64,000 nt of DNA, taken from an uncultured Pseudoruegeria sp. Its GTDB lineage: Bacteria > Pseudomonadota > Alphaproteobacteria > Rhodobacterales > Rhodobacteraceae. Shown piece after piece: positions 54,710-63,817 of this stretch. Under the pieces are notes generated by a model. It was not told the origin of the DNA and did no database searches. It saw only the letters and a list, made by a program, of their open reading frames with translations. The position numbers were made by a program, and so were the translations under genes. The stretch's first letter is position 1. Each line of letters opens with the position of its first letter. The DNA lies in the NCBI GenBank assembly GCA_947498155.1, contig CANMJD010000001.1:1178001-1242000 (forward strand), read 5' to 3'.

Positions 54710-55611
54710 GCACTTTCTCCGGGCAGGGTGATCCCCGCGTTACGCGCATATACTTTGGCTACGGCAGCGTCGTCTTCTGCGCCCAGACCCTGTCCGGCGG
54801 CTGCGATGAATTGCTGTAAAGCGACCGCCGTGATCGGCGCACTAAACTGGGCTGATTTGGCAATGTCCAACACGATTCCAAGGTCTTTGGGCCAAATATT
54901 TACCGAAGAATGCGGGGTATAATCCCCCGCCACAATATGCGGGGCACGGTTTTCCAGCATCCAGCTGGTGCCGGCGCATTTAGAGATCACCTCAACGAAT
55001 TTTTCCGGTTCGACCCCTTGCGTGATTCCAAAGGTCATGGCTTCGGCCATGGCGGCGATATGCACACCGGCAAGCAGCTGATTGACCGCTTTCATCGCCG
55101 AGCCCGCACCAGCGGTATCGCCCAGTTCAAACACGGTTTCCGCCATCAGCGACAGCACCGGTCTGGCGGCGGCAAAGGCCGCATCCGTACCCGACGCCAT
55201 AACCGACAGCTGCCCGGCAGCGGCTTTTGCCGCACCGCCTGAAATCGGTGCATCCAGATAATGCACCCCATATTCGGCACATCGGGTGGACATATTACGC
55301 GCAAATTCCGGCGGTACAGTTGCACAGGCTAAAACCACAGCCCCTTTGGACAACTGCGGCACAACGCCCTGCGCACCAAAGAGCACAGATTCAGTCTGGG
55401 CCGCGTTCAGCACAACGACCACAACAGCCTCAAGCGTGGCGGCAACATCCGTAATCGCCCCCTCTGCCCCGCCTTCTGATTGAAAACGTTCAACCTGTTG
55501 GGGGTTTACGTCAAAGCCGTGTGTTTGCCTGCCGCCGCGCATCAAAGACGCCGCAACGCCATAGCCCATGGACCCCAAGCCGACTACGGCAACCGGTGCA
55601 TTCTGTGTCAT
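54706..55611 (-). CDS. ltnD: L-threonate dehydrogenase (LtnD-like)
   Basis: A 301-residue beta-hydroxyacid dehydrogenase. It has AVVGLGSMGYGVAASL for NAD binding, DAPISGGAAKAAAG as substrate loop, and catalytic Lys in SAMKAVNQLLAG. In operons with otnK, otnC and otnI, LtnD oxidises L-threonate to 2-oxo-tetronate. The ATG at 55611 has GGAGGG upstream; a TTG at 55623 opens the frame but is less likely. It is the first gene of the operon, about 20 bases from a LacI-like palindrome. Confidence 0.9.
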   Translation of the reverse strand: MTQNAPVAVVGLGSMGYGVAASLMRGGRQTHGFDVNPQQVERFQSEGGAEGAITDVAATLEAVVVVVLNAAQTESVLFGAQGVVPQLSKGAVVLACATVPPEFARNMSTRCAEYGVHYLDAPISGGAAKAAAGQLSVMASGTDAAFAAARPVLSLMAETVFELGDTAGAGSAMKAVNQLLAGVHIAAMAEAMTFGITQGVEPEKFVEVISKCAGTSWMLENRAPHIVAGDYTPHSSVNIWPKDLGIVLDIAKSAQFSAPITAVALQQFIAAAGQGLGAEDDAAVAKVYARNAGITLPGESA

Positions 55612-55629
55612 ATCGCCCTCCAAATATCA

Positions 55630-55645
55630 CTGGTATCGATACCGG
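55630..55645. promoter_or_regulatory. LacI-type operator upstream of ltnD
   Basis: CTGGTATCGATACCGG contains the perfect 12-base palindrome GGTATCGATACC (55632-55643) centred on CG, the layout typical of LacI-family operators. It lies between ltnD and the decayed lacI-type gene. Confidence 0.7.
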
Positions 55646-55728
55646 CATCAATGCTACAGGTCAATTTTTTAATTTTCATCAGGCTGAAATCAATTGCCAG
55701 CTTCGCTCCTGCCAGCTCGGGCAACCCC

Positions 55729-56123
55729 ATGAAGCGCACGGCAACTTTGGCAGATGTGGCCGCTCTGGCCGGTGTCACTAAAATGACCACCTCCTGCGCC
55801 TTTCGCAGCGCAAAGAACGTTTCGACCCACAGTCGGGCAAAGATGCAGGCCATGGCGCAGCTGCTGGGATATGTCGGCAATCCGCTGGCGACACCCCCGT
55901 CTTGTGAACGCACCGATCTGATTGGCGTCGTGCTGCCCAGCCTGCGCAAAATCGTCATTTCTGAAGTATTGTCAGGCAGCGCTGCAGGATTTTGACCCCA
56001 AGGTTGAGCACCGGGTGATCCAGTCAGTGTTTTCCTCTGCGTCCCGCGGGATTAATTGTGACGGGGCCGAATCAGAACGCGCGGCGCATTGAAATCACGC
56101 CGCGCATCGATATTACCGCTTAG
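55729..56123 (+). pseudogene. Decayed LacI-family regulator
   Basis: The first frame gives a LacI-type HTH and hinge (TLADVAALAGVTKMT, LGYVGNPLA, DLIGVVLPSL) and stops at 55993-55995. Other frames then continue the family pattern: LQDFDPKVEHRVIQSVF, then RPAGLIVTGPNQNARRIE, ending at TAG 56121-56123. Only about 120 of the usual 340 residues remain, with at least two frame changes and a large deletion. The recognition helix is altered too: TTSCAF where the family has TVSRAL. It probably once repressed the divergent ltnD operon through the palindrome at 55630. The end overlaps the convergent dehydrogenase stop. Confidence 0.8.
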
Positions 56124-57082
56124 GCCAGATGGGCGCATTCCGGCACAGCCGTCAGCACCCGCCCTGCCTTGAGAAATTCCGCCAGATTGGCGCAGGTCAG
56201 ATCGCCCATGGCCTCGCGGGTTTCCACCGTGGCGCTGCCGACATGGGGCAGAAGAACGACATTCTCCAGCGCCTTGAGCGCGGCAGGAATGACCGGTTCT
56301 TTATCAAAAACGTCCAAGCCCGCCCCACCGAGCGCACCGCTTTGCAAGGCCGTGATGAGCGCTGTTTCGTCGACTACGGAACCACGTGATACATTGATCA
56401 GGATGCCTTCGGGGCCCAAGGCCTCCAGCACGTCTTTGTTAACCAGATGTTGGGTCGCAGCACCGCCAGGCGTGATGACAATCAGGACGTCGCAATCCTT
56501 GGCCATATCAACCAAATCCGCGCGATATTCCAGATCTACATCCTTGGGGCTGCGGCTGTGATACAGCACTTTGGCGTCAAACATCGACGCGCGGTCGGCA
56601 ATGGTCTGTCCGATGCGGCCAAGCCCTAATATACCAACGGTTTTCTTTTGCGCGGTGCGGGTTAGTGGAAAAGCACCCTTGGCTTCCCAATCACCGGACC
56701 GGGCCCATTGATCCGCCGCCAGCACACGGCGGCTAACAGAGAGCCAAAGCAAAATAGCCGTATTGGCCACTTCGTCGTTCAGGACATTCGGCGTATGCGA
56801 AACAAGAATACCGCGTGCGGCGGCCCCTGTTGCATCGATCGCATCATAGCCAACACCATAGCTTGAAACCACCTTCAGGTTCGGCGTGGCGGCCATGACA
56901 TCCTCGGGAACGCCCCAATGCCCATCAGTGATAATCGCGCTAAACTCCGCCCCGCGCGCGGCCAGAAAGCCCGCGCGGTCGGTTTCGCCAAACAGCTCTG
57001 TTATGTCGAAATCAGCTGCGAGTCGGGCCTGCATCCGCTCGGTGATGCTCCCGATCTGCAAGAGTTTTGTCTTTTCAGTCAT
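56120..57082 (-). CDS. D-isomer-specific 2-hydroxyacid dehydrogenase
   Basis: A 320-residue NAD(P)-dependent 2-hydroxyacid dehydrogenase. The Rossmann motif GILGLGRIGQT (about 145-155) is followed by catalytic Arg in INVSRGSVVDE, Glu in DVFDKEPVIP and His in LLPHVGSAT. The family includes glyoxylate/hydroxypyruvate reductases and erythronate- or gluconate-related enzymes. In this sugar-acid region a hydroxypyruvate/glyoxylate or 2-keto-acid reductase is likely. The ATG at 57082 is the start with normal N-terminal length; a longer frame reaches 57115. Confidence 0.85.
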   Translation of the reverse strand: MTEKTKLLQIGSITERMQARLAADFDITELFGETDRAGFLAARGAEFSAIITDGHWGVPEDVMAATPNLKVVSSYGVGYDAIDATGAAARGILVSHTPNVLNDEVANTAILLWLSVSRRVLAADQWARSGDWEAKGAFPLTRTAQKKTVGILGLGRIGQTIADRASMFDAKVLYHSRSPKDVDLEYRADLVDMAKDCDVLIVITPGGAATQHLVNKDVLEALGPEGILINVSRGSVVDETALITALQSGALGGAGLDVFDKEPVIPAALKALENVVLLPHVGSATVETREAMGDLTCANLAEFLKAGRVLTAVPECAHLA

Positions 57083-57195
57083 CCGCACACCCCTTTTGGA
57101 TTTGTTGTGCCACACCTTCGATCCGAAGGGTTATTTCTCGCCCACATTTTTTGAACCTGCAGTACCGTCGTCTGCCGACGTCCTTGTATCCCATT

Positions 57196-58977
57196 CTAGT
57201 GGTTGTCGCGCGGCATGGATTTATGAGCGATGTCTTTATATTTGTCTGCTCCTTCCAAAGTCATGCCTTCGGAGAATGGGCGAACCTTTTCGCGGAAAAT
57301 CTCTTGCCATGGGGATTGCGACTCTGGTGCAAAGGGGCGCTCGGGCAGTGTCGCACGGCGCTCGGCCAAGGTTGCGTCTTCCACCAGCATATTCGCGGTA
57401 CAAGTGTTCAGATCAATGCGCAGGCGGTCGCCTGTTTGCACCAATCCCAAACCACCGCCATCGGCCGCCTCAGGCGAAGCGTTCAGGATCGATGGCGATC
57501 CAGAGGTGCCCGACTGGCGACCATCGCCCACACAGGGCAGCGCGTTCACGCCCTTTTTGATAAGATAGGCCGGCGGGCGCATGTTCACGACTTCGGCACC
57601 GCCGGGATAGCCAATCGGCCCTGCCCCACGCATGATTAGGATGCAGTTTTCATCCACGCCTAGCGACTCATCATCGATGCGGTGGTGAAAATCCTCTGGC
57701 CCGTCAAACACAATCGCCCGCCCTTCAAAAGCATTCAGATCATCAGGATTGGACAGGTAGCGGTTGCGGAATTCTTCGGAAATCACCGAGGTTTTCATGA
57801 TCGCACTGTCAAAGAGGTTGCCCTTGAGGTTAATAAATCCGGCGTTCTGCAGCATCGGCGCCGCAACGGTCTTGATCACTTCGGTATTCTGCGAACGCAG
57901 ATGCCCACAGTTTTCGGCCATGGTTTTACCGTTTGCTGTCACCACATCGGGGTGCGGCAACAGACCGGCGGCCAGCAGCTCTCCGATGACAGCCGGCACA
58001 CCGCCTGCCTGATGGAAATCCTCACCGAGATATTCGCCCGCAGGCTGCAGGTTCACCAGAAGCGGGACTTTATGGCCGATTTGCTGCCAGTCATCATTAT
58101 CCAGAGGCACCCCAAGATGCCGCGCGATGCCGTTCAGATGGATCGGCGCATTGGTCGAACCGCCGATGGCGGAGTTGATCACGATGGTATTTTCAAAAGC
58201 CTCACGGGTCATAATGTCCGATGGTTTATGATCCTCCATCACCATATCAACGATGGCCTTGCCGGTCTCATAGCTGATCTGACCGCGCTCGCGATAGGGG
58301 GCCGGAATGGCGGCAGCAGCGGGCAATTGCATGCCCAGCGCTTCGGCCAGAGAATTCATCGTGCTGGCGGTGCCCATGGTATTGCAATAGCCAACGGAGG
58401 GGGCGGAGGATGCGACAAGTTCCATAAAGCCTTCGTCGTCGATCTCTCCGGCAGCCAGCATCTGCCGCGCCTGCCAGACGATGGTGCCCGAACCGGTGCG
58501 CTTACCACGGAACCAGCCGTTCAGCATCGGTCCAACCGACAAGGCGATGGCCGGAATATTCACCGTTGCTGCCGCCATCAAGAGCGCCGGTGTGGTTTTA
58601 TCACAGCCGATATTCAGAACAACGCCATCCAGCGGATAGCCATAAAGCGTTTCAACAAGGCTGAGATAGGCAAGATTGCGGTCCAGCATCGCCGTGGGGC
58701 GTTTGCCGGTTTCCTGAATCGGATGCACCGGCACTTCGATGACCGTACCACCTGCTGCAATCACACCGTCGCGCACCCGTTTTGTCAGTTCGATGTGGTG
58801 GCGGTTACAGGGGCTCAGGTCGCTGCCGGTTTGCGCAATCCCGATGATCGGCTTACCGGACTGCAACTCTTCGCGTGTCAGACCATAATTCAGGTATCTC
58901 TCAAGATAGAGCGCGGTCATTTCGCGATTATCGGGATTATTGAACCATTGTTGGGAACGGAGTTTAACTTTGGTCAT
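57196..58977 (-). CDS. IlvD/Edd-family sugar-acid dehydratase
   Basis: A 593-residue dehydratase closely resembling pentonate dehydratases such as Caulobacter XylD in length and sequence ([11 protein letters not shown] start, [14 protein letters not shown]-like region). Iron-sulfur cluster cysteines are visible in [16 protein letters not shown] and [11 protein letters not shown]. It dehydrates an aldonic acid (xylonate or arabonate, possibly a tetronate) to a 2-keto-3-deoxy acid. It is followed by the 2-hydroxyacid dehydrogenase gene in the same direction and is divergent from the GarR-like gene. Confidence 0.88.
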   Translation of the reverse strand: MTKVKLRSQQWFNNPDNREMTALYLERYLNYGLTREELQSGKPIIGIAQTGSDLSPCNRHHIELTKRVRDGVIAAGGTVIEVPVHPIQETGKRPTAMLDRNLAYLSLVETLYGYPLDGVVLNIGCDKTTPALLMAAATVNIPAIALSVGPMLNGWFRGKRTGSGTIVWQARQMLAAGEIDDEGFMELVASSAPSVGYCNTMGTASTMNSLAEALGMQLPAAAAIPAPYRERGQISYETGKAIVDMVMEDHKPSDIMTREAFENTIVINSAIGGSTNAPIHLNGIARHLGVPLDNDDWQQIGHKVPLLVNLQPAGEYLGEDFHQAGGVPAVIGELLAAGLLPHPDVVTANGKTMAENCGHLRSQNTEVIKTVAAPMLQNAGFINLKGNLFDSAIMKTSVISEEFRNRYLSNPDDLNAFEGRAIVFDGPEDFHHRIDDESLGVDENCILIMRGAGPIGYPGGAEVVNMRPPAYLIKKGVNALPCVGDGRQSGTSGSPSILNASPEAADGGGLGLVQTGDRLRIDLNTCTANMLVEDATLAERRATLPERPFAPESQSPWQEIFREKVRPFSEGMTLEGADKYKDIAHKSMPRDNH

Positions 58978-59127
58978 ACGATAATCCTTTTGAAATGGTG
59001 CGCTACCTTGACTTGGCGCGGCGTCGGCTTGAAAGCTATGCCCTGATATACAGAAAGATCAACCCGCAGAAGACCCTCGTTTACGAAAATCGGGAACTGA
59101 TCGACAGCCAAGGGATGAGGAAAAAAC

Positions 59128-60021
59128 ATGAGCAAACCACAAATCGCCTTTTTGGGAACCGGCCTGATGGGCGCCCCGATGGTGCGCAACCTGCTGGAGG
59201 CCGGCTATGCGGTCACGGCCTGGAACCGAACACTGCCAAAAGCCGAAGTGCTGGTCGGGGATGGTGCCAAAGTGGCGGATAGCCCCGCAGCTGCGGTGCG
59301 CGGTGCGGATATTGTTATTTCCATGCTTGCCGATGGGCCTGCTACCGCGGCGGTGCAGTCCGAACCGGCTTTGCGCACTGCCTTGGGCAAAGATGCCCTC
59401 TGGATCGAGATGGGATCGGTTAAACCCGAAGAGGCCCGCGCCCAGGCCGAAGATTTGCAAACCCTCGGCGTACACCATCTGGATGCGCCGGTATCCGGGG
59501 GCACCAAAGGGGCAGAGTCCGCCACACTTGCGATTATGGCGGGCGGCGATGCCAATAATTTTGAGCGCGCGGTGCCGGTATTTAATGCCATGGGCCGCCC
59601 CGTGCATGTCGGGCCCTCGGGCACTGGTCAGCTTTCAAAACTTGCCAACCAGACGATTGTGGCGGTGACGATATCGGCCGTTGCCGAAGCCATGTTGCTC
59701 GTGCAACAGGGCGGCGCCAACCCGAAAGCCGTGCGTCAGGCCTTGCAAGGTGGCTTTGCCGATAGCGTCATCCTGCAACAACATGGCGAACGCATGACCG
59801 AAGGCAATTTCGACCCCGGCGGGCTGACCAAGTTCCAGCTAAAGGATCTGGATAATGTCCTTGCCGAGGCCGGGTCTTTGGGGTTGGCGCTGCCCTCAAC
59901 GCAGCAAACCCGCGACCGGTTTGCCCATTTCAGCCATAACATGGGCGGCGCGGAACGCGATCATTCGGGTCTGTTTCTGGAACTAATGGCCCGCAATGGG
60001 CTGAGCAAGGATCAATCATGA
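59128..60021 (+). CDS. Beta-hydroxyacid dehydrogenase, GarR/LtnD-like
   Basis: A 297-residue enzyme with FLGTGLMGAPMVRNLLEAG at the NAD site, DAPVSGGTKGAESATLAIM as substrate loop and catalytic Lys in LSKLANQTIVAVT. These features fit tartronate semialdehyde reductase and its relatives. GAGGAAAAAAC precedes the ATG. Its stop overlaps the denD ATG by ATGA, so the two enzymes are made together. It may be a second tetronate dehydrogenase or a semialdehyde reductase. Confidence 0.83.
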   Translation: MSKPQIAFLGTGLMGAPMVRNLLEAGYAVTAWNRTLPKAEVLVGDGAKVADSPAAAVRGADIVISMLADGPATAAVQSEPALRTALGKDALWIEMGSVKPEEARAQAEDLQTLGVHHLDAPVSGGTKGAESATLAIMAGGDANNFERAVPVFNAMGRPVHVGPSGTGQLSKLANQTIVAVTISAVAEAMLLVQQGGANPKAVRQALQGGFADSVILQQHGERMTEGNFDPGGLTKFQLKDLDNVLAEAGSLGLALPSTQQTRDRFAHFSHNMGGAERDHSGLFLELMARNGLSKDQS

Positions 60022-60995
60022 GCCGTATTCTTATCATTGGCGGCGGCGGTATGGTTGGCCAAAAACTGGCGCAATCGCTGGCCGATACTCCGCTAAACTC
60101 TGACCAAAGCGTCACTCTGCTGGATATCGGCTTTGCCGAAAACGGCGCGCCTGCAGCTCAGCGGATGCGCGGCAACATCACCGATCAAACGGTGGTAGAC
60201 TCCGCCATTGCCGCGCGCCCTGACGTCATTTTCCATCTGGCCGCCATTGTCTCTGGTGAGGCCGAACAGGATTTCGATCTGGGTTGGAATACCAATATGC
60301 TGGCTTTCTGGCATTTTTTGCAGGCCATTCAGAAAGCCCATCTGGACAGTGGGGGGCAATACCGTCCCCGTGTGGTGTTTACGTCCTCGATTGCGGTGTT
60401 TGGTGGGCCCTACCCCGATCAGATCGACGATCGTTTTCCCTTGGCGCCGCTCACCTCTTACGGGGCCCAAAAAGCCAGTTGCGAGCTGATGCTGAGTGAT
60501 TTCAGTCGCAAAGGGTATCTCGACGGGATTTCGATTCGGCTGCCCACCATCTGCGTGCGCCCCGGAAAAGCCAATCTTGCGGCCTCGTCTTTCTTTTCCG
60601 GCATCATGCGTGAACCCCTGCACGGGAAGGAAGCGATTCTGCCGGTGGACACCGATGTGCGACATTGGCATGCCTCCCCGCGCGCGGCGGTTGGGTTCCT
60701 GCGCCATGCGGCCACCATGAATCTGGACCCGCTGGGTACAAACCGCGCCTTGAACCTGCCCGGCGTCAGCTGCACCGTCGCCGAGCAAATCGACGCCCTG
60801 CGCAAGATCGCCGGCGATGCGGTAGTCGCGCGGATTAAACCCAAACCGGATGCAAAAATTGCAAAGATCGTCGATGGCTGGCCGCGTAATTTTGCCCCAG
60901 AGCGCGCCCTTGCGCTGGGTTTCAAAGCCGAAACCAGTTTTGAAGAAATCATCAACGTCTATATCGAAGACGAAATGCCTGACGGTATCCGTTAG
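60018..60995 (+). CDS. denD: D-erythronate dehydrogenase (DenD-like)
   Basis: A 325-residue extended SDR/epimerase-type protein: IIGGGGMVGQKLA for NAD, FTSSIAVFGGPYP with catalytic Ser, and TSYGAQKASCELML with Tyr and Lys. It matches DenD, which oxidises D-erythronate to 2-oxo-tetronate, the same intermediate LtnD makes from L-threonate; the otnI-otnC-otnK genes nearby would finish the route. Its stop overlaps the convergent GntR gene by four bases. Confidence 0.87.
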   Translation: MSRILIIGGGGMVGQKLAQSLADTPLNSDQSVTLLDIGFAENGAPAAQRMRGNITDQTVVDSAIAARPDVIFHLAAIVSGEAEQDFDLGWNTNMLAFWHFLQAIQKAHLDSGGQYRPRVVFTSSIAVFGGPYPDQIDDRFPLAPLTSYGAQKASCELMLSDFSRKGYLDGISIRLPTICVRPGKANLAASSFFSGIMREPLHGKEAILPVDTDVRHWHASPRAAVGFLRHAATMNLDPLGTNRALNLPGVSCTVAEQIDALRKIAGDAVVARIKPKPDAKIAKIVDGWPRNFAPERALALGFKAETSFEEIINVYIEDEMPDGIR

Positions 60996-61636
60996 AAATT
61001 ACGTTTCAGGTGGTCATAAACGGTCCTGCGACAGGCGTCTTCGTCCCGCGCCAATGCAGCGTCCATGATCGCCTGATGTTCCAGAATGATCGATTTAAAG
61101 TAATCCCCGCCAAAATCGCGCTCTTGCGTATACATCTGCTGGCGAAACCGCGAATAGGTGGTTTCGAAGGTTTCGATCATAATCGGCGAGCCACAGGCCG
61201 AAATTAACGTGCTGTGAAATTCCCACTCCGCCTGACTCCACAAAAGCCCGTCATCGCCTAATTCTCCGGAACGGGCAATTCGCGTTTCGATATGACTCAG
61301 CTTGTGATGCACCGCAGAAAGCTGCGCTTCCCAAGCAACCCCGCCGTTATACATTGAGCGCACGACGCCTTCTTGCTCCAGCAGGATGCGGAATTGCGTC
61401 ACATCGCGGCGCGCCTCGGCAGAAATCATCCGCGTACGAAAGCCCTTTTGCTCTTCAAAAACCACCAGGCCGATTCGGGCGAGTCGGAACAAAACATCCC
61501 GCACCGTATTGGCGGAGCAATAGTATCGCTGCTGAAGTTCTTGCGGCTTCAGCTTCGCCCCCGCGGCGAATCCACCGTTCATCAAACGGGCGCGCAAATC
61601 GTTGTATACTTCAGTGGTCTGGGCAGATTTCGGCAT
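60992..61636 (-). CDS. GntR-family regulator
   Basis: A 214-residue regulator with N-terminal winged helix (LKPQELQQRYYCSANTVRDVLFRL) and FCD-type helical ligand domain (EWEFHSTLISACGS, LEHQAIMDAAL). The start at 61636 follows AAAGGATATAG. It is divergent from the TRAP genes starting at 61819 and convergent with denD, so it probably controls the importer and perhaps the denD pair. It is not a close paralogue of the two uronate regulators. Confidence 0.85.
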   Translation of the reverse strand: MPKSAQTTEVYNDLRARLMNGGFAAGAKLKPQELQQRYYCSANTVRDVLFRLARIGLVVFEEQKGFRTRMISAEARRDVTQFRILLEQEGVVRSMYNGGVAWEAQLSAVHHKLSHIETRIARSGELGDDGLLWSQAEWEFHSTLISACGSPIMIETFETTYSRFRQQMYTQERDFGGDYFKSIILEHQAIMDAALARDEDACRRTVYDHLKRNF

Positions 61637-61818
61637 TCTATATCCTTTGCGGCAGAATATTGGGAATTTCGAAAACTGCAAGAAATTTTGAAATTTTTCC
61701 TTTTTTCAATTTTTTGTTTGCAGGATACACGCAAATCGTTAGGGTTCTCAACACGTCCGGCGGTAATGCATACATTGCACCCACACACCGGACCAAAGAA
61801 ATGTTAGGGAGGAAGACT

Positions 61819-62835
61819 ATGAAACTACTTAAACTCGCGGCGACGCTTGCAGGTACAGCGGCTCTGATCGCAGGTACAGCCGTATCGGCCCAGACAACAA
61901 AACTGCGCATCCAGACGCATTATGCACCTGAAACCGTCTCCGGTAAACTGGCAGCTCAGTATGTTGAAGACATTCAAGAGATGTCCGGTGGCGAAATCGC
62001 AGTCGAAATGTTCTACTCGTCTTCTGTTGTGAAGTCGGTTGAAACCTTTGACGCAGCTGCGACTGGCATTATTGATTGCGACATGACCGGATCTGGTTAT
62101 TCCACAGGTAAGAACTCTGCGTTCCAATTTGTGGCCGACATCATGGGTGGCTATGACACACCTTACCAACAGCTGAGCTGGTTGTATTTCGGTGGTGGTA
62201 AAGAAGCTGCCGCACCTTTGTACAACAAATACGGCATGGAGCTGATCGGTTGGTGGGTTTACGGCCAAGAGAGCTTTGCCTCCGGTAAGCCAATTGAAAA
62301 AGTTGCTGACTTTAAAGACTGGAAATTCCGTTCCCCCCCCGGCATGGAAACAAAAATCTTTGAAAAACTGGGCGCCAAGCCAATCGTGATGGATTTCACC
62401 GAAATCTTTACCGCGCTTGAAACTGGTATCATTGACGGTGCCGACGCATCCGGTCTGGCCAACAACGTTGGTCTGGGTCTGTATGACATCGTTAAATATG
62501 CAAACTTCCCGGGTTTCCACTCGATGCCTTCCGATCACCTTGCGTGTAACAAGGCCGTCTTTGATGCGATGCCCGCTGCGCACCAGAAGATCATGAAAGT
62601 CGGCATGGAAGCGCTGGCGCTTCGCACTGCCCTGACGTTCGAGAAAAAGAACGCCGAAGCTGCTGCGATGCTGCGTGAACAAGGTGTAACCCTGTCTCAG
62701 TGGTCCCCAGAAGAGCTGCAAAAGTTCCGTACTGTTGCACAATCTGTCTGGCCTGAGTTCGCCGATACTCCAGAAGCCGAAGCGCTTGTTGAAAGCCATA
62801 TCGCTTACCTGACACAGCTTGGTCTGGTTAAGTAA
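61819..62835 (+). CDS. dctP: TRAP transporter substrate-binding protein DctP
   Basis: A 338-residue periplasmic receptor with signal peptide MKLLKLAATLAGTAALIAG then TAVSAQ. Conserved DctP features are the arginine in DWKFRSPPGMETKIF and the following FTEIFTALETGIIDGADA block. AGGGAGGAAG precedes the ATG. With the DctQ and DctM genes downstream it forms an importer, for which a sugar acid (tetronate, aldonate) is the likely substrate from the flanking genes. Confidence 0.9.
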   Translation: MKLLKLAATLAGTAALIAGTAVSAQTTKLRIQTHYAPETVSGKLAAQYVEDIQEMSGGEIAVEMFYSSSVVKSVETFDAAATGIIDCDMTGSGYSTGKNSAFQFVADIMGGYDTPYQQLSWLYFGGGKEAAAPLYNKYGMELIGWWVYGQESFASGKPIEKVADFKDWKFRSPPGMETKIFEKLGAKPIVMDFTEIFTALETGIIDGADASGLANNVGLGLYDIVKYANFPGFHSMPSDHLACNKAVFDAMPAAHQKIMKVGMEALALRTALTFEKKNAEAAAMLREQGVTLSQWSPEELQKFRTVAQSVWPEFADTPEAEALVESHIAYLTQLGLVK

Positions 62836-62857
62836 AGGCCTTCGCCACTAATCCCAA

Positions 62858-62887
62858 GGCAGGCTCCATTCGGGGCCTGTCTTTTTT
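62858..62887 (+). terminator. Intercistronic hairpin dctP-dctQ
   Basis: GGCAGGCTCC (62858-62867) pairs with GGGGCCTGTC (62872-62881) with wobbles, loop ATTC, then TTTTTT (62882-62887). It looks like a weak terminator placed between the receptor and permease genes. Confidence 0.65.
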
Positions 62888-62917
62888 GACGGGGCAGAAA
62901 TACGGGGGAACTCTGAG

Positions 62918-63817
62918 ATGGAAGAATCAGAGAAAAACGGAACAGTGATAGAATGGCTCATGCCATTGGCCTTCATCCTGACATTCGGCTGGATGACATG
63001 GCACGCACCGGCCTATGTACTTGATATGCATGGCTATACTGATGAATTATTTGCCCGCTTCAAGCGGGTCGACTTGACACCTGACATGCCGGGACTGTTT
63101 GGCGGCTATGGCGATATCGTGGATTACGGCGCGATGCTGTTGTCACCGATCATCTTTTTCTTCGGGATGAAAACGGTACGCCGCGCGCCGATGGAATTCG
63201 AAAACTGGCGCAACTGGGATAGACTGTCTGTCTTTGTTGGTCGCGTTGTCATGATGCTGATCGTGCTGCTGACCTCTGTGATGCTCTACGAGGTCATTTT
63301 GCGGTATGTCTTTGAAGCACCAACGCTTTGGGCCAACGAAATGTCGCTCTGGCTGGCGGGCTATGTGTTTTTGTGCTCGGGCCTTTATGCCATGCAACAG
63401 CGCAGCCACATCCGGATTTTCCTGCTGTATGATATGATGCCGCGCTTCTTCCAGCGCTGCTGTGATGTGCTTTCGACTGCCTTTATCGTGCTCTTCGCCT
63501 TCTTTCTGGTCTATGGCGGCTATGGCGAGGCCTTTGACAAGTTTCTGCGTTGGGAAACCTTTGGCACCGCATTCGATCCGCCCATTCCGGCGACGATCAA
63601 AACAATGGTGCTGTTCATCATCAGCATGGTTGCGGTGCAGGCAGTGCTCAATCTAATCGCGGACTGGAACCTTGAACCGGTAAAACATACTGCCGCTGAT
63701 GACATCGACGAAGACGAGCTGGCCCGCCTGCGCGCCGCCGTCGGCGCTGACGGCACCGGGGATCTTGACGTCACCCGTGGCGCGATTCAGTCCAACACAC
63801 CAAGAAAGCACGACTAA
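62918..63817 (+). CDS. dctQ: TRAP transporter small permease DctQ, enlarged
   Basis: A 299-residue DctQ protein. The normal four-span core lies at about 105-245, with the hallmark LRYVFEAPTLWANEMSLWLAGY. It carries an extra N-terminal region of about 95 residues with two hydrophobic segments (15-30 and 67-85) and an acidic C-terminal tail of about 40 residues (DDIDEDELARL). Typical DctQ proteins have 160-200 residues. GGGGGAAC precedes the ATG. The stop overlaps the next ATG (TAATG). Confidence 0.85.
   Translation: MEESEKNGTVIEWLMPLAFILTFGWMTWHAPAYVLDMHGYTDELFARFKRVDLTPDMPGLFGGYGDIVDYGAMLLSPIIFFFGMKTVRRAPMEFENWRNWDRLSVFVGRVVMMLIVLLTSVMLYEVILRYVFEAPTLWANEMSLWLAGYVFLCSGLYAMQQRSHIRIFLLYDMMPRFFQRCCDVLSTAFIVLFAFFLVYGGYGEAFDKFLRWETFGTAFDPPIPATIKTMVLFIISMVAVQAVLNLIADWNLEPVKHTAADDIDEDELARLRAAVGADGTGDLDVTRGAIQSNTPRKHD

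Noticed and set aside
61354-61818. Long N-terminal extension of the second DctP
   Set aside because: It runs antisense over the GntR gene; the signal peptide and AGGGAGGAAG place the start at 61819.
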